Shown here: one piece after another, positions 17,876-26,964 of the stretch
Numbering within the stretch: position 1 is the stretch's first letter
Layout of the letters: every line of letters begins with the position of its first letter
Assembly (NCBI RefSeq): GCF_900116625.1
Contig: NZ_FPBE01000003.1
Coordinates: 1 to 64,000 of the forward strand
DNA: 64,000 nt
Source: Idiomarina abyssalis
GTDB lineage: Bacteria; Pseudomonadota; Gammaproteobacteria; Enterobacterales; Alteromonadaceae
Direction: 5' to 3'
Program-made: the position numbers and the translations under genes
Notes under the pieces: model-generated
Seen by the model: the letters and a program-made list of their open reading frames with translations, nothing else
What the model was told of the DNA's origin: nothing
The model's database searches: none

Positions 17876-19909
17876 ATGTCATATTCAGCAGTTTTAAAAA
17901 AACTCACTTACACGGGGCTGCCTTTATTGGCGGCCTCTTTCGTTGTTCATTCGACAGAAGTCGACGAAACCGTCGTGGTGACAGCCACTCAGAGCGAAAC
18001 ACCCTGGCTAACCACTGCGGCCAGCATTGACCGCGTTAACGTCGAAAACACCTTACCCTCCATGAAAATTGATGCCGGTGATGCTTTAGCCGGCGTTGCA
18101 GGGATTCAGGCCGACAGCCGTTATAACTACGCGCAGGATACACGCCTGGTGGTTCGCGGTTTCGGTTCACGAGCCGCGTTTGGAGTAAGAGGTTTGCAAC
18201 TTAATGTCGACGGTATTCCTTTGTCTATGCCCGATGGCCAGGCTCAAACCTCGAGTATTTTTCTCGACAGCATTGATTCGCTGGAAGTTTTGCGCGGTCC
18301 GTTAGCTACCTTGTACGGTAACTCCGGTGGCGGTGTGGTTGAATGGTTCAGCCGCAAGCCGACTGAAACTGCACTGGAATGGGGTGGCCAGTTCAGCGAG
18401 AACAACACACAGCGGTATAACGTCAATGCCCAATGGGCAACCGACAACAAACAACTGCAAGTTCTGGCGTCAGATTTTCAGACTGACGGCCCGCGCCGAC
18501 ATAACTCCGCCGAGCGCCAGCAACAGGCTGTGCGCTGGTACCATCAATGGGATGATCAGAATCGCTTTATTATCCGCTATGATAATAACGATGCGCCACT
18601 ATTGCAGGACCCCAGCGCATTAACCCCACAAGACTGGCGTTATGACCCCACCCAGACAGTACAACGGGCAGTTGACTTCAATACCCGCAAGGACATTCAT
18701 CATCGTCAGGGTTCATTTAGCTGGTTTCATGAACGCGACAATGGCGAGGGCTTACTCTCACTGTGGCAGGGCGACCGCGATATTGAGCAGTTCCTGCCGT
18801 TTGCCGGTGATGGTGACACAAGCTCGGGTGCGGTTATCGATGTTTCCCGCCAGTTTGAGGGAGCACATGCACGTTGGCGCCAGCGCGGAGTCAACTGGTC
18901 GGCAACCCTCGGCGCGCAAATAGAACGCCAGCAGGATCACCGCTTTGGTTTTGTGAATAACAGCGGTGAAAAGGGCGAGCTGCGTCGCGACGAATTCAAC
19001 TGGATTGAAAATGCTTCAGCTTATTTGCGTTTTCAGTGGCAGCTGTCTGAAGACTGGTCTGCAACTGGTGGGGTTCGTTACAGTGACATTAATTATGAAG
19101 TAAAAGACTACTTTACTGAGCTGGATAACTCCGATGACAGTGGTAGCAGTGACTTTAGTGAAACCACAGCCGCTATTTCGCTTACCTGGCAGTTTCTGCC
19201 AACCTCAGCAACTTATCTGAGTTTAGGACAAGGTTTTGAAACCCCGACGCTGACAGAACTTGCCTACCGAAATGAAGGCTCGGGCCTGAACCGCGAGTTG
19301 GGTCCATCCACCAATGATCAGTGGGAATGGGGTATTAAGCATCAACTCGATAACAACTGGCGTCTGCATTTCGCTTTCTTTGGTATTGAAAGCGAAGACG
19401 AAATTCTCGTAGACCAGTCAAACGATGGGCGTACAACCTACCGTAATGCCTCAGAAACAACGCGCGAAGGGGCTGAGCTGAGCGTTAACGGGGCGCTGAC
19501 ACAAGCGCTAAATGTGCTGCTGTCATACAGTTATATAGACGCTAGCTTTGATGATGGCCCGTTACAGGGTAATCAATTACCCGGCGTAGCAAAGAGCCAG
19601 GGGTACTTGCGCCTGAACTGGCAGCCCGCAGAGCAATGGCTGGTTCAGTTAGCGGGGCAGTATAGAAATGAAACGCCGGTTAATGATCAAAACGATACCT
19701 TTGCACCGTCTTATACGACTTGGGATATTGCAGTAAGCCGCGACTGGCAGTGGGCAAAAAGCGAGCTGGACCTATGGGCCCGGGTCGACAATATTACGGA
19801 CAAGGATTACGTTGGTGCTGTTGTTGTTAACCAGGGAAGCGGACGCTCATTCGAACCTGCTGTTGGCAGGCAGGCTAGCGTCGGCATCAGTTGGCGCCGA
19901 CGCTTTTAA
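17876..19909 (+). CDS. pqqU: TonB-dependent receptor, probable PQQ transporter (PqqU/YncD-like)
   Basis: This 677-residue outer-membrane receptor has a signal peptide (about 1-26), a TonB-box-like ETVVVTA, a plug with NYAQDTRLVVRGFGSRAAFG and DGIPLSMPDGQAQTS, and a 22-strand-type barrel ending in RRRF. Recalled E. coli YncD (PqqU) shares many segments: MPDGQ-QTS, KGELRRDE, GFETPT, PSTND, GRTTY-NA, and the C-terminal RVDN-DK-YVG. YncD has been reported to import PQQ. The 2-nt gap behind a PQQ-dependent dehydrogenase gives independent context for that substrate. The substrate assignment is still inference; a generic iron-siderophore role is the alternative. Confidence 0.88.
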   Translation: MSYSAVLKKLTYTGLPLLAASFVVHSTEVDETVVVTATQSETPWLTTAASIDRVNVENTLPSMKIDAGDALAGVAGIQADSRYNYAQDTRLVVRGFGSRAAFGVRGLQLNVDGIPLSMPDGQAQTSSIFLDSIDSLEVLRGPLATLYGNSGGGVVEWFSRKPTETALEWGGQFSENNTQRYNVNAQWATDNKQLQVLASDFQTDGPRRHNSAERQQQAVRWYHQWDDQNRFIIRYDNNDAPLLQDPSALTPQDWRYDPTQTVQRAVDFNTRKDIHHRQGSFSWFHERDNGEGLLSLWQGDRDIEQFLPFAGDGDTSSGAVIDVSRQFEGAHARWRQRGVNWSATLGAQIERQQDHRFGFVNNSGEKGELRRDEFNWIENASAYLRFQWQLSEDWSATGGVRYSDINYEVKDYFTELDNSDDSGSSDFSETTAAISLTWQFLPTSATYLSLGQGFETPTLTELAYRNEGSGLNRELGPSTNDQWEWGIKHQLDNNWRLHFAFFGIESEDEILVDQSNDGRTTYRNASETTREGAELSVNGALTQALNVLLSYSYIDASFDDGPLQGNQLPGVAKSQGYLRLNWQPAEQWLVQLAGQYRNETPVNDQNDTFAPSYTTWDIAVSRDWQWAKSELDLWARVDNITDKDYVGAVVVNQGSGRSFEPAVGRQASVGISWRRRF

Positions 19910-19915
19910 GGCAAA

Positions 19916-20602
19916 TTACAGGCTGGCTCTGAGTACATCGAGCAGGCGCTGCGCCGTCTGCTCCGATGACGCAGGGTTCTGACCTGTAATTAACATGCCG
20001 TCCTGAACGGCATAGGCCTGCCAGTCATCAACTTTGCGGTAATGACCGCCTTTAGCTGTCAGTTCGTCCTCAAGTAAGAAAGGGACCACATCGGTAAGCT
20101 CTACCGCAGCCTCTTCGCTGTTACTAAAGCCCGTTACTGTGCGGCCCTGAACAATTGGGTCGCCACACGGCGTTTTAGCATTCAGTAATACCGCAGGAGC
20201 ATGGCAAACAGCGGAAACCGGCTTACCTTTACTCCAGAAGTGCTCAATGAGCTTAATTGAATGCTCGTCGTTCGTTAAATCCCATAAAGGTCCATGACCA
20301 CCAGGATAGAAAATCGCATCAAAACTTTCCGGATCAACTTCATCCAGCTTGCAGGTTGTCTCTAATTTCTGCTGTGCTGTTGTGTCGTTATCAAAGCGCT
20401 TCGTCGCTTCCGTTTGAGCGTCAGGGGAAGTGCTGTTTGGATCGATGGGTGGCTTACCACCTTTTGGCGATGCCAAAGTAACATCCACGCCCGCGTCTGC
20501 AAAAACGTAGTACGGAGCCGCAAATTCTTCTACCCAGAAACCTGTCTTATGGTCTGTGTCACCGAGCTTATCGTGTGAGGTTAATACCATTAATACTTTC
20601 AC
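19916..20602 (-). CDS. DJ-1/PfpI superfamily protein, Hsp31/HchA-like
   Basis: This 228-residue protein is of the class I glutamine amidotransferase-like fold. The N-terminal MKVLMVLTSHDKLGDTDHKTGFW and E-W-E-type acidic residue before AAPYYVF are typical of the Hsp31 branch. The nucleophilic elbow SAVCHAPAVLL near residue 130 supplies the catalytic cysteine. Relatives act as glutathione-independent glyoxalase III or deglycase-like proteins. It stands alone, convergent with the receptor gene across 6 bp with no visible terminator. The specific activity is not determinable here. Confidence 0.87.
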   Translation of the reverse strand: MKVLMVLTSHDKLGDTDHKTGFWVEEFAAPYYVFADAGVDVTLASPKGGKPPIDPNSTSPDAQTEATKRFDNDTTAQQKLETTCKLDEVDPESFDAIFYPGGHGPLWDLTNDEHSIKLIEHFWSKGKPVSAVCHAPAVLLNAKTPCGDPIVQGRTVTGFSNSEEAAVELTDVVPFLLEDELTAKGGHYRKVDDWQAYAVQDGMLITGQNPASSEQTAQRLLDVLRASL

Positions 20603-20665
20603 TTAGCACTCCCGTTAAATGAGTCAAAAACTTATTATAGACTACGCAGTAAAACGCCAGTTTGA

Positions 20666-22006
20666 TCACTCACCATGCTGCTCAAGCCAGCGGTACAAGG
20701 TGCGCCGGGTTACCCCAAGAATTTCAGCCGCCTTCGATTTATTACCCTCTGCGTGCACCAGCACTTTGCGTATGTATTGATTTTGATATTCGTCCAGAGT
20801 TGGCCACTCTGCGGCATATTCCACTTCGGGTTCATGCTCACTCTCCAGAATTCTTTGCGGTAAATCTTCAACCGCTATTTTGTCGTCTCTGGAAAAAGTA
20901 AACGCACGCTCTATCGCATTTTGCAGTTCGCGGACATTACCAGGAAAGCGATAGCGATAAAGCTGTTCAAGCGCAGCCGGTGAAATGCTCTGAACCGATT
21001 TGTCGCTGCCTTTCTGCAACTGTTGTAAAAAGTAGTTAGCGAGACGTTCAATGTCTTCACCGCGCTCGCGTAAAGGAGGCACTCGTAAACTAAAGGTTTC
21101 CAGCCGATAAAATAAGTCCTGCCGGAAGCGCCCGTCTTCAACGTGCTTTTCTAAGTCCTGGTGGGTAGCAGCCAATATGCGGACATTCACGGTTTCTTCT
21201 TCGTCGCTGCCCACCGCACGAATCGTGCCTTCCTGCAATACACGTAATAGTTTCGCCTGCAAAGCCATTGGCATTTCGCCAATTTCATCCAGTAGCAAGG
21301 TACCGCCGTCTGCCTGTTTCAATAAACCTTGCCGTTTTTTCTGCGCGCCGGTAAAAGCCCCGGCTGCATGGCCGAAAAATTCACTTTCCATTAAATCGGC
21401 CGGAATGCCGGCGCAGTTTACCGCCTGAAAGCTTTGTTCAGCGCGGTCACTTAACTGATGCAGCGCCTTTGCCACCAGCTCTTTACCGGTACCACTTTCG
21501 CCGGTGATCAGAACGCTTCCGTCAGCCGGCGCAATACGTTCTATTTGATCATAAAGCTTGCGCATTGACGGACTCTGCCCGACTAAACCACCCGGTCCTT
21601 TTTGCTGCTGACGGTAGCGCTTTAGCTCCCGCTGCAACGAGCGATGCTCAAGAATACGTTGTACACTTAGCAATAAATGTTCAACATCTAAAGGTTTGGT
21701 CAGAAAGTCATCCGCGCCCTGCTTTAACGCATCAACCGCCTGATCAACCGTGCCAAAAGCCGTAATTAATAACAGTGCCGGAGCGTTGTCTTCATTTTTC
21801 AGGCTGTCTAAAAGTGACAGCCCCGACTGACCCGGCAAGCGAATATCACTAATGATCAAGTCCAGAGTTGCAGCGGCTTTTTTAAAGCCTTCAACACTGC
21901 CCCAGGCAGTTACCTTATAGCCTTCAGCCTCAAGCTCTTCAACAAGCAGTTCCTGTAGAGCCGGATCATCCTCAATTACACCTATCATGGCTTTTGCTGC
22001 TGTCAT
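20666..22006 (-). CDS. Sigma-54-dependent response regulator (NtrC family)
   Basis: This 446-residue regulator has three domains. A receiver (residues 5-120) holds the phosphoacceptor aspartate in LIISDIRLPG. An AAA+ sigma-54 activation domain (about 145-370) has Walker A GESGTGKE, the GAFTGA sigma-54-contact loop and Walker B GGTLLLDEIGEM. A Fis-type helix-turn-helix follows (about 405-445, NKSKAAEILGVTRRTLYRWL). All catalytic motifs are present, so it should open sigma-54 promoters when phosphorylated. The start codon overlaps the kinase stop (ATGA, 22003-22006) with GGAGG upstream. The divergent secreted-protein gene with a -24/-12 promoter is a likely target. Confidence 0.94.
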   Translation of the reverse strand: MTAAKAMIGVIEDDPALQELLVEELEAEGYKVTAWGSVEGFKKAAATLDLIISDIRLPGQSGLSLLDSLKNEDNAPALLLITAFGTVDQAVDALKQGADDFLTKPLDVEHLLLSVQRILEHRSLQRELKRYRQQQKGPGGLVGQSPSMRKLYDQIERIAPADGSVLITGESGTGKELVAKALHQLSDRAEQSFQAVNCAGIPADLMESEFFGHAAGAFTGAQKKRQGLLKQADGGTLLLDEIGEMPMALQAKLLRVLQEGTIRAVGSDEEETVNVRILAATHQDLEKHVEDGRFRQDLFYRLETFSLRVPPLRERGEDIERLANYFLQQLQKGSDKSVQSISPAALEQLYRYRFPGNVRELQNAIERAFTFSRDDKIAVEDLPQRILESEHEPEVEYAAEWPTLDEYQNQYIRKVLVHAEGNKSKAAEILGVTRRTLYRWLEQHGE

Positions 22007-23490
22007 TTACTGCCTCCGTTTTTAACCGCTTGCCGAACGCATTGTGCCGGTAAACTCAAAATAACCCGACAACCGTCATTTGGGTTATTGGTCAAAGACA
22101 ATTCACCACCATGATCATTCAATACGTGCTTAACTATGGTCAAACCCAGACCCGTCCCTTTACCTTGTGGTTTATTGGTTTCGAACGGCTGTAATGCTTT
22201 ATCTTTCATTGCATCAGGTAAACCTTCTCCGTCATCATCTATGGTAATGACGACTCCGTCATTAGCGTACTCAGCCGCGACAGCAACCTCAGATTCAGCG
22301 GCCTGCAAGCCATTGCGCAGTACGTTTACTAAGGCCAGTTCCAGTCGCTTTATGTCAACTTTAAGAATGACATCGACAAGCTCTTTAACTACCACTCTGG
22401 CAGAACCTTTATCCTGCTCAAACTCAATGCTGGTCATTGCCGTTGTTATCAGATCTCGCAGGGAAATGCTTTCTCTGTGCTGCACCGGCGTTCTTGAAAA
22501 TGCCAGCAATTGATTCACCAGTCCGGTAAGCCTTTGTACCTGGCCTCTGACGGCCTTAAGTTGTCGCTGGCTGTCATCGTCTTTATGGTTACGTAATAAT
22601 CGACTGGCGCGTCCATCAATAACAGTAAGCGGCGCTCCTAACTCATGGGCAACACCGCTGGCTACACTGCCAATAGCTGCCATTTTTTCCTGTTCCCGCA
22701 ACGCTCGCTGCAACGACGCTTCGTGCTCACGTCGCTGTTCTAACTCCTGCTCCGCTTCAGTAATGCTATCCAGCATCCGGTTAAACCCCAGGGCAACATC
22801 CTGAAGCTCCGAAGGCCCGGCGGGTGTCACTCGAGTGCTTCGATTTCCTTTTGCGACTTGCAGCATTGCGTCTTTTAGTGCCACCACATGTCGCCCAACA
22901 CCGCGATAATGCCCAAATACCAATACCGCAATAGTGATCAGGCCAAATGCAGCCCAGCTCAGCCAGGCATACTGACTCAGCGTTTCAAAAGACTCATCGA
23001 AGTCACTGGCCCGCCGGTTTATTTGTAGTAAGCCAATAATTCGGCCGCCACGATCAACAATAGGAAGGAATTGGGAGAAAACATCGCGACCTTCAACACG
23101 GCGGTAGTCGTCTTGCTTCACCCCCGTCTGAACAGTTTCCAGTGCGAGCTGGCTGTTGCTCAAATCGGTTTCGGTGATACCGGCTTCTGCGACTTGCTGA
23201 CCATACACATTGTATACCGATGCCCCGTACACCCGGCCAATATTAAAGACTGAATCCAGGTTAGCCTGAACCGTTGCTAAGTCGTTATTAAGTAATGCAT
23301 CGCTTATGGGTAAGCTAATGGCCCGTCCCAGCAGCTCTAAGTCACTTTTTAAACGCTCATTGGCTTCGTCAGATGCAACCTGCAGTCCAACACTTATCGC
23401 CACGCCCGAAATCAATAACATAGGCACAACGACATACATTAGAAGCCTTCGTTGCAGGCTGGATAGTGGCCAACTGTATCTTTTTGTCAC
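22003..23490 (-). CDS. Membrane sensor histidine kinase
   Basis: This 495-residue kinase has two membrane segments (about 15-37 and 170-190) that bracket a periplasmic sensor region. A HAMP linker follows, then a HisKA domain with the phosphoacceptor in GVAHELGAPLTVI (about residue 280), and an HATPase domain with the N box NVLRNGLQAA, G1 DDDGEGLP and G2 GTGLGLTIVKH. The start is GTG (23488-23490) preceded by AAAGGAGG. It is translationally coupled to its sigma-54-type response regulator. The sensed signal is unknown; the periplasmic part looks like a Cache-type domain (inference). Confidence 0.93.
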   Translation of the reverse strand: MTKRYSWPLSSLQRRLLMYVVVPMLLISGVAISVGLQVASDEANERLKSDLELLGRAISLPISDALLNNDLATVQANLDSVFNIGRVYGASVYNVYGQQVAEAGITETDLSNSQLALETVQTGVKQDDYRRVEGRDVFSQFLPIVDRGGRIIGLLQINRRASDFDESFETLSQYAWLSWAAFGLITIAVLVFGHYRGVGRHVVALKDAMLQVAKGNRSTRVTPAGPSELQDVALGFNRMLDSITEAEQELEQRREHEASLQRALREQEKMAAIGSVASGVAHELGAPLTVIDGRASRLLRNHKDDDSQRQLKAVRGQVQRLTGLVNQLLAFSRTPVQHRESISLRDLITTAMTSIEFEQDKGSARVVVKELVDVILKVDIKRLELALVNVLRNGLQAAESEVAVAAEYANDGVVITIDDDGEGLPDAMKDKALQPFETNKPQGKGTGLGLTIVKHVLNDHGGELSLTNNPNDGCRVILSLPAQCVRQAVKNGGSK

Positions 23491-23505
23491 ACTGCCTCCT
23501 TTGAC

Positions 23506-23524
23506 TGTGTACTAAGGATACACA
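23506..23524. promoter_or_regulatory. Inverted repeat, candidate enhancer (UAS) for the sigma-54 activator
   Basis: TGTGTA-N7-TACACA is a perfect 6-bp dyad, centred at 23515. It lies 82 bp upstream of the -24 GG of the promoter at 23596 and just upstream of the kinase start, a suitable place both for enhancer binding and for autoregulation. Confidence 0.5.
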
Positions 23525-23595
23525 TTTTTGGGCTGACTTTCTGAGCGCTAACTGAAAAAAACTAAAAGCATATTAAAATCAACACGTTAAAAAGT

Positions 23596-23612
23596 TGGCA
23601 CAGTCTTCGCTT
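23596..23612 (+). promoter_or_regulatory. Sigma-54 (-24/-12) promoter
   Basis: TGGCAC-N7-GC with GG at 23597-23598 and GC at 23609-23610 has exactly the 12-bp spacing that sigma-54 requires. The -24 half is a perfect TGGCAC; the -12 half is TCGCT rather than TTGCT. Transcription would begin near 23622, 38 bp before the DUF4168 gene. Confidence 0.78.
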
Positions 23613-23659
23613 TAGTTAGAGCGTTAATAAAAACTGATAAATTCAATTAGGAGATTATC

Positions 23660-24037
23660 ATGCAAAAGACAATTATCGCATTAGCAACTGTATTCGCGCT
23701 GGGTAGTACTGCGGCAATGGCTCAACAGCAGCAATCGCAGGATCCTATGGCTCAGCAGCAGCAAACTCAGGAAATCACTGAAGGTATGCTGGTTAAATTT
23801 GTAACCGCTATGGAAGACGTTCAGGGTGTTACTGAAAAATACCGTGACCAGTTCCAGGAAGCTGAGAACCAGGAAGAGGCTCGTGAAATTCAGCAGTCTG
23901 CACAGGAAGAAATGATTGCAGCCGTTGAAGATGCAGGCCTTACTCCGCAAGAATACAACATGATTATTCAGCAGGCACAAAACGACGAAGAGTTACGTGC
24001 ACGCTTAGAAGAAATGACAGGTGAAGAAAACTCTTAA
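23660..24037 (+). CDS. Small secreted DUF4168-family protein
   Basis: This 125-residue protein has a Sec signal peptide (residues 1-21, ending AMA), a glutamine-rich linker (QQQQSQ..QQQQTQ) and a helical acidic domain. The pattern ending AGLTPQEYNMIIQQAQNDEELRARL is characteristic of DUF4168. AGGAG precedes the ATG. It has its own sigma-54-type promoter and a strong terminator, so it is expressed alone. It is divergent from the kinase/sigma-54 regulator pair, suggesting it is their direct output. No enzymatic motif is visible; the family has no known biochemical function. Confidence 0.87.
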   Translation: MQKTIIALATVFALGSTAAMAQQQQSQDPMAQQQQTQEITEGMLVKFVTAMEDVQGVTEKYRDQFQEAENQEEAREIQQSAQEEMIAAVEDAGLTPQEYNMIIQQAQNDEELRARLEEMTGEENS

Positions 24038-24057
24038 TCGTTAGTTCCATTTAATAC

Positions 24058-24093
24058 AAAGCCCGCGGCTCTTTCTGAGTCGCGGGCTTTTTC
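24058..24093 (+). terminator. Intrinsic terminator after the DUF4168 gene
   Basis: GCCCGCG (24061-24067) pairs with CGCGGGC (24081-24087), extended by AAA/TTT, and is followed by TTTTT. Confidence 0.93.
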
Positions 24094-24163
24094 ATTTAAA
24101 GTTTAAACAGCTTCCCCTCACTTAATCCATTTAGCATCAAGCTTTCGATTTTTTTCAAACTTT

Positions 24164-24232
24164 TACAATATATTGTATTGATCACATGTTGATTTAATGT
24201 AACAAAAGATGCTGTGTTGTTGATTTAACACA
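24164..24232 (+). promoter_or_regulatory. Operator-like repeats upstream of the TonB receptor gene
   Basis: A 14-bp perfect palindrome TACAATATATTGTA (24164-24177) is followed by two direct copies of GTTGATTTAA at 24188-24197 and 24219-24228, offset by 31 bp (about three helical turns). TGTGTT-N8-AACACA overlaps the second copy. The gene starts at 24268. The regulator is not identified. Confidence 0.5.
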
Positions 24233-24267
24233 CAAAATCGATAAAAACTCCCGGGGGGAACATAATA

Positions 24268-26838
24268 ATGAAAACAAACTTTAAATACTCGCTATGTGCA
24301 TTAGCAATAGGAGCCGCATTCGCGTCACCGGTCAGCTTTGCGCAGGATCAAGAGAATCAGGCAGAAGATGACGCTCTTGAACGCATTCAGGTCACAGGCT
24401 CCAGAATCTCACGAACCGATATGGAAGGCGCTTCTCCTGTCGAAGTTATTGACAGAGAAAGCATTGAAGCCTCAGGTTTTAACAACCTTCAGCAACTTCT
24501 CGAGCGCTTGCCATCGGCCGGTGTGGGAACCTTCTCAACTCAGGGCAATAGCCAGGACACTACCGCGAACGGCGCTGCTGCAATTAGCTTGCGTGGCTTT
24601 GGTGCCGACTCAACACTGGTCTTGCTTAACGGCCGTCGTGTAGCGGTTTCTTCCTTTGCCGAAGGCGTAGCAAATTCATTTGTCGACATTAACTCAATTC
24701 CCGTAGCGGCGATTGAACGCATCGATATTCTGAAAGACGGTGCTTCCGCTATTTACGGTTCTGACGCCGTAGCTGGTGTCGTTAATATTATTTTAAGAGA
24801 TGACTTTGTCGGTACAGAGCTAACGGCCAGTCACGGTGGAACAACCGGTGATGCTAACTACGAAGAAACCAGTATGAGTCTGGTCTGGGGCACGGGTGGA
24901 GACGACAGCAATACCACCATGATTCTGGATTACTGGAAAAACACCTCGATTACAGGTGCCGAGTTTGGCAGAAACGGTACTGCAAACCAAAGTCCATGGG
25001 GCGGTAATGACTTTCGCTCATCACGAGGCTTTCCGGGAAGCTTTATTGTTGACGGTGAGGAGCAGCCCGATCCGGACTGTCCGGAAGATTCACTGGTTGG
25101 AACACGCTGTGTATTTGACTACGGTCCTTATGCGCAAATCTTCCCGGAAGCTGAACGCGTAGGTGCTATTATCCAGTCTCGTAAAGAGTTTTCGCGAGAC
25201 GTTGAGGGCTATATCGAAGTAGCCGCTCAGCATAACCGCTCAAAAGCCGGTGGCGCACCGACACCGTTAGACGCCGATGCCGGACTCTATGTCCCGGCTG
25301 ATCACCCTAACAACCCTTGGGGTGAGCGTGTCGATATCAACTTTTTCCGGACAGTAGATGCCGGTGCCCGTATTTGGGATGTTGAATCCGACACTTTACG
25401 TTTTATTGCGGGCTTACGCGGAGACTTAGACGGCTGGGCATGGGATATCTCTTACCAAAAAGGCCGCAGCGAAGGCATGCAAACGGGTTCACGTGAGCAA
25501 GGATGGGTACGTACTGACTTTTTGCAGGAGCAAATTAACGCTGGCAACTACAATCCATTTGGCGGCACCATCAACGACCCTGAAGTCATTAATGACATTA
25601 CTACTTCACTGGTACGCCGGGGTGAATCCCACCTGACCGCAGTTGATGCCAGTATCGCTGGCGAAGCGTTCCAATTGGGTGAGCATTGGGTCTCCATGGC
25701 AGCCGGTCTTGAATACCGTGAAGAAGACGTATTTGACCAACCGGATGATCAGTTCCAGCGTGGTCTTATCTTTGGTACCGAATCGGTGCAAGCCGAAGCT
25801 GAGCGCGACCAGTGGGCTGCTTATGTCGAATTTCTCATTCCAATTACTGATCAGTTAGAAGCAACTGTTGCCGGTCGTTACGATGACTACAGTGACTTTG
25901 GCTCAACCTTCAATCCGCAGTTTAAATTGCAATGGCGTCCGACTGAAGACGTGACGTTACGAGCATCCTACGGCGAAGGTTTCCGTGCTCCGTCACTGGC
26001 ACAAATTGGTCTGGGTCCATCGCAGGTTTCAACTTTCTTTATTGATGAATATCGTTGCGAAACCGATGGCGAAAGCTGTGTACCACTGGATTACACCATT
26101 GTATTCTCCGGCTCTGAAGACCTGCAGCCAGAAGAGTCATCAAGCTATAATATTGGTGGTATTTGGCAGGTCACTGACGCGTTTGATATCTCTGCTGATT
26201 ACTGGTCAATTGAACAAGATAACAAAATTGTTCAAAACGACTTTGAGAACGTTTACAACGAGCACTGTAACGACCAGGACAGCGAGGTCTGTGAGCGCCG
26301 CGACCCACTACCAGGAGATGAGCTGGGTGAGTTGGCTGTTCTTTACAACACCTACGTTAACCTTTCCAGTCAGGAAGCTGCAGGGGTTGATTTTTCAGCA
26401 AACTATAACTGGCAACTACAAGACATTGGCGATGTTCGTTTAGGTCTTGATTGGTCTTACATGAGCAAGTTCGAGAAAGACGGTATCGACTATGCCGGCG
26501 AGTACGAGTATCCGGAGCACCGCTGGACAGCCCGTGCAGAATGGGGACGTGATGCTTTAGGTGTTAACCTCAATCTGAACTACATTGGTGAGTTTGAAGA
26601 TTATCAGGCACCGGCTAACGTTGAGTCGAGTGAAACCCGTATGATTGATAAGCAACTGTTGGTTGATTTACAAGCATACTACGATGTGACCTCGGAACTT
26701 CGTTTGACGATTGGTACCACCAACCTGTTCGACGAAGAGCCACCGGAAGCGTTTAACAACGACCTTTACGGCTATGCACCAAGCGTTCACAACCCTCGTG
26801 GCCGCTTTGTTTACTCAAAAGTCAGTTACTCGTTCTAA
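24268..26838 (+). CDS. TonB-dependent outer-membrane receptor
   Basis: This 856-residue receptor has a signal peptide (1-25, ending SFA), an N-terminal RIQVTGSRISRTDMEG segment, a plug domain with ISLRGFGADSTLVLLNGRRV and SIPVAAIERIDILKDGASAIYGSDAVAGVVNI, and a long beta-barrel ending in YSKVSYSF with terminal Phe. The plug style is typical of the large alteromonad and Xanthomonas-type receptors that import oligosaccharides, peptides or other nutrients rather than siderophores only. The ligand cannot be assigned. The gene is monocistronic, with operator-like repeats in front and a terminator behind. Confidence 0.92.
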   Translation: MKTNFKYSLCALAIGAAFASPVSFAQDQENQAEDDALERIQVTGSRISRTDMEGASPVEVIDRESIEASGFNNLQQLLERLPSAGVGTFSTQGNSQDTTANGAAAISLRGFGADSTLVLLNGRRVAVSSFAEGVANSFVDINSIPVAAIERIDILKDGASAIYGSDAVAGVVNIILRDDFVGTELTASHGGTTGDANYEETSMSLVWGTGGDDSNTTMILDYWKNTSITGAEFGRNGTANQSPWGGNDFRSSRGFPGSFIVDGEEQPDPDCPEDSLVGTRCVFDYGPYAQIFPEAERVGAIIQSRKEFSRDVEGYIEVAAQHNRSKAGGAPTPLDADAGLYVPADHPNNPWGERVDINFFRTVDAGARIWDVESDTLRFIAGLRGDLDGWAWDISYQKGRSEGMQTGSREQGWVRTDFLQEQINAGNYNPFGGTINDPEVINDITTSLVRRGESHLTAVDASIAGEAFQLGEHWVSMAAGLEYREEDVFDQPDDQFQRGLIFGTESVQAEAERDQWAAYVEFLIPITDQLEATVAGRYDDYSDFGSTFNPQFKLQWRPTEDVTLRASYGEGFRAPSLAQIGLGPSQVSTFFIDEYRCETDGESCVPLDYTIVFSGSEDLQPEESSSYNIGGIWQVTDAFDISADYWSIEQDNKIVQNDFENVYNEHCNDQDSEVCERRDPLPGDELGELAVLYNTYVNLSSQEAAGVDFSANYNWQLQDIGDVRLGLDWSYMSKFEKDGIDYAGEYEYPEHRWTARAEWGRDALGVNLNLNYIGEFEDYQAPANVESSETRMIDKQLLVDLQAYYDVTSELRLTIGTTNLFDEEPPEAFNNDLYGYAPSVHNPRGRFVYSKVSYSF

Positions 26839-26862
26839 GAGTTCAGTTTTAAAAGACTGTAA

Positions 26863-26899
26863 AATCCGTAATCAGTTAGTGCTGATTGCGGATTTTTTT
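26863..26899 (+). terminator. Intrinsic terminator after the TonB receptor
   Basis: ATCCGTAATCAG and CTGATTGCGGAT form a 12-bp stem (one mismatch) with a 6-nt loop, followed by TTTTTT. Confidence 0.9.
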
Positions 26900-26964
26900 G
26901 ATCATCTCTCCTATGCTTTACGTAGGCCTAACTAGAAGATTCTTTAACGCAAGGAGAAAGCGAA

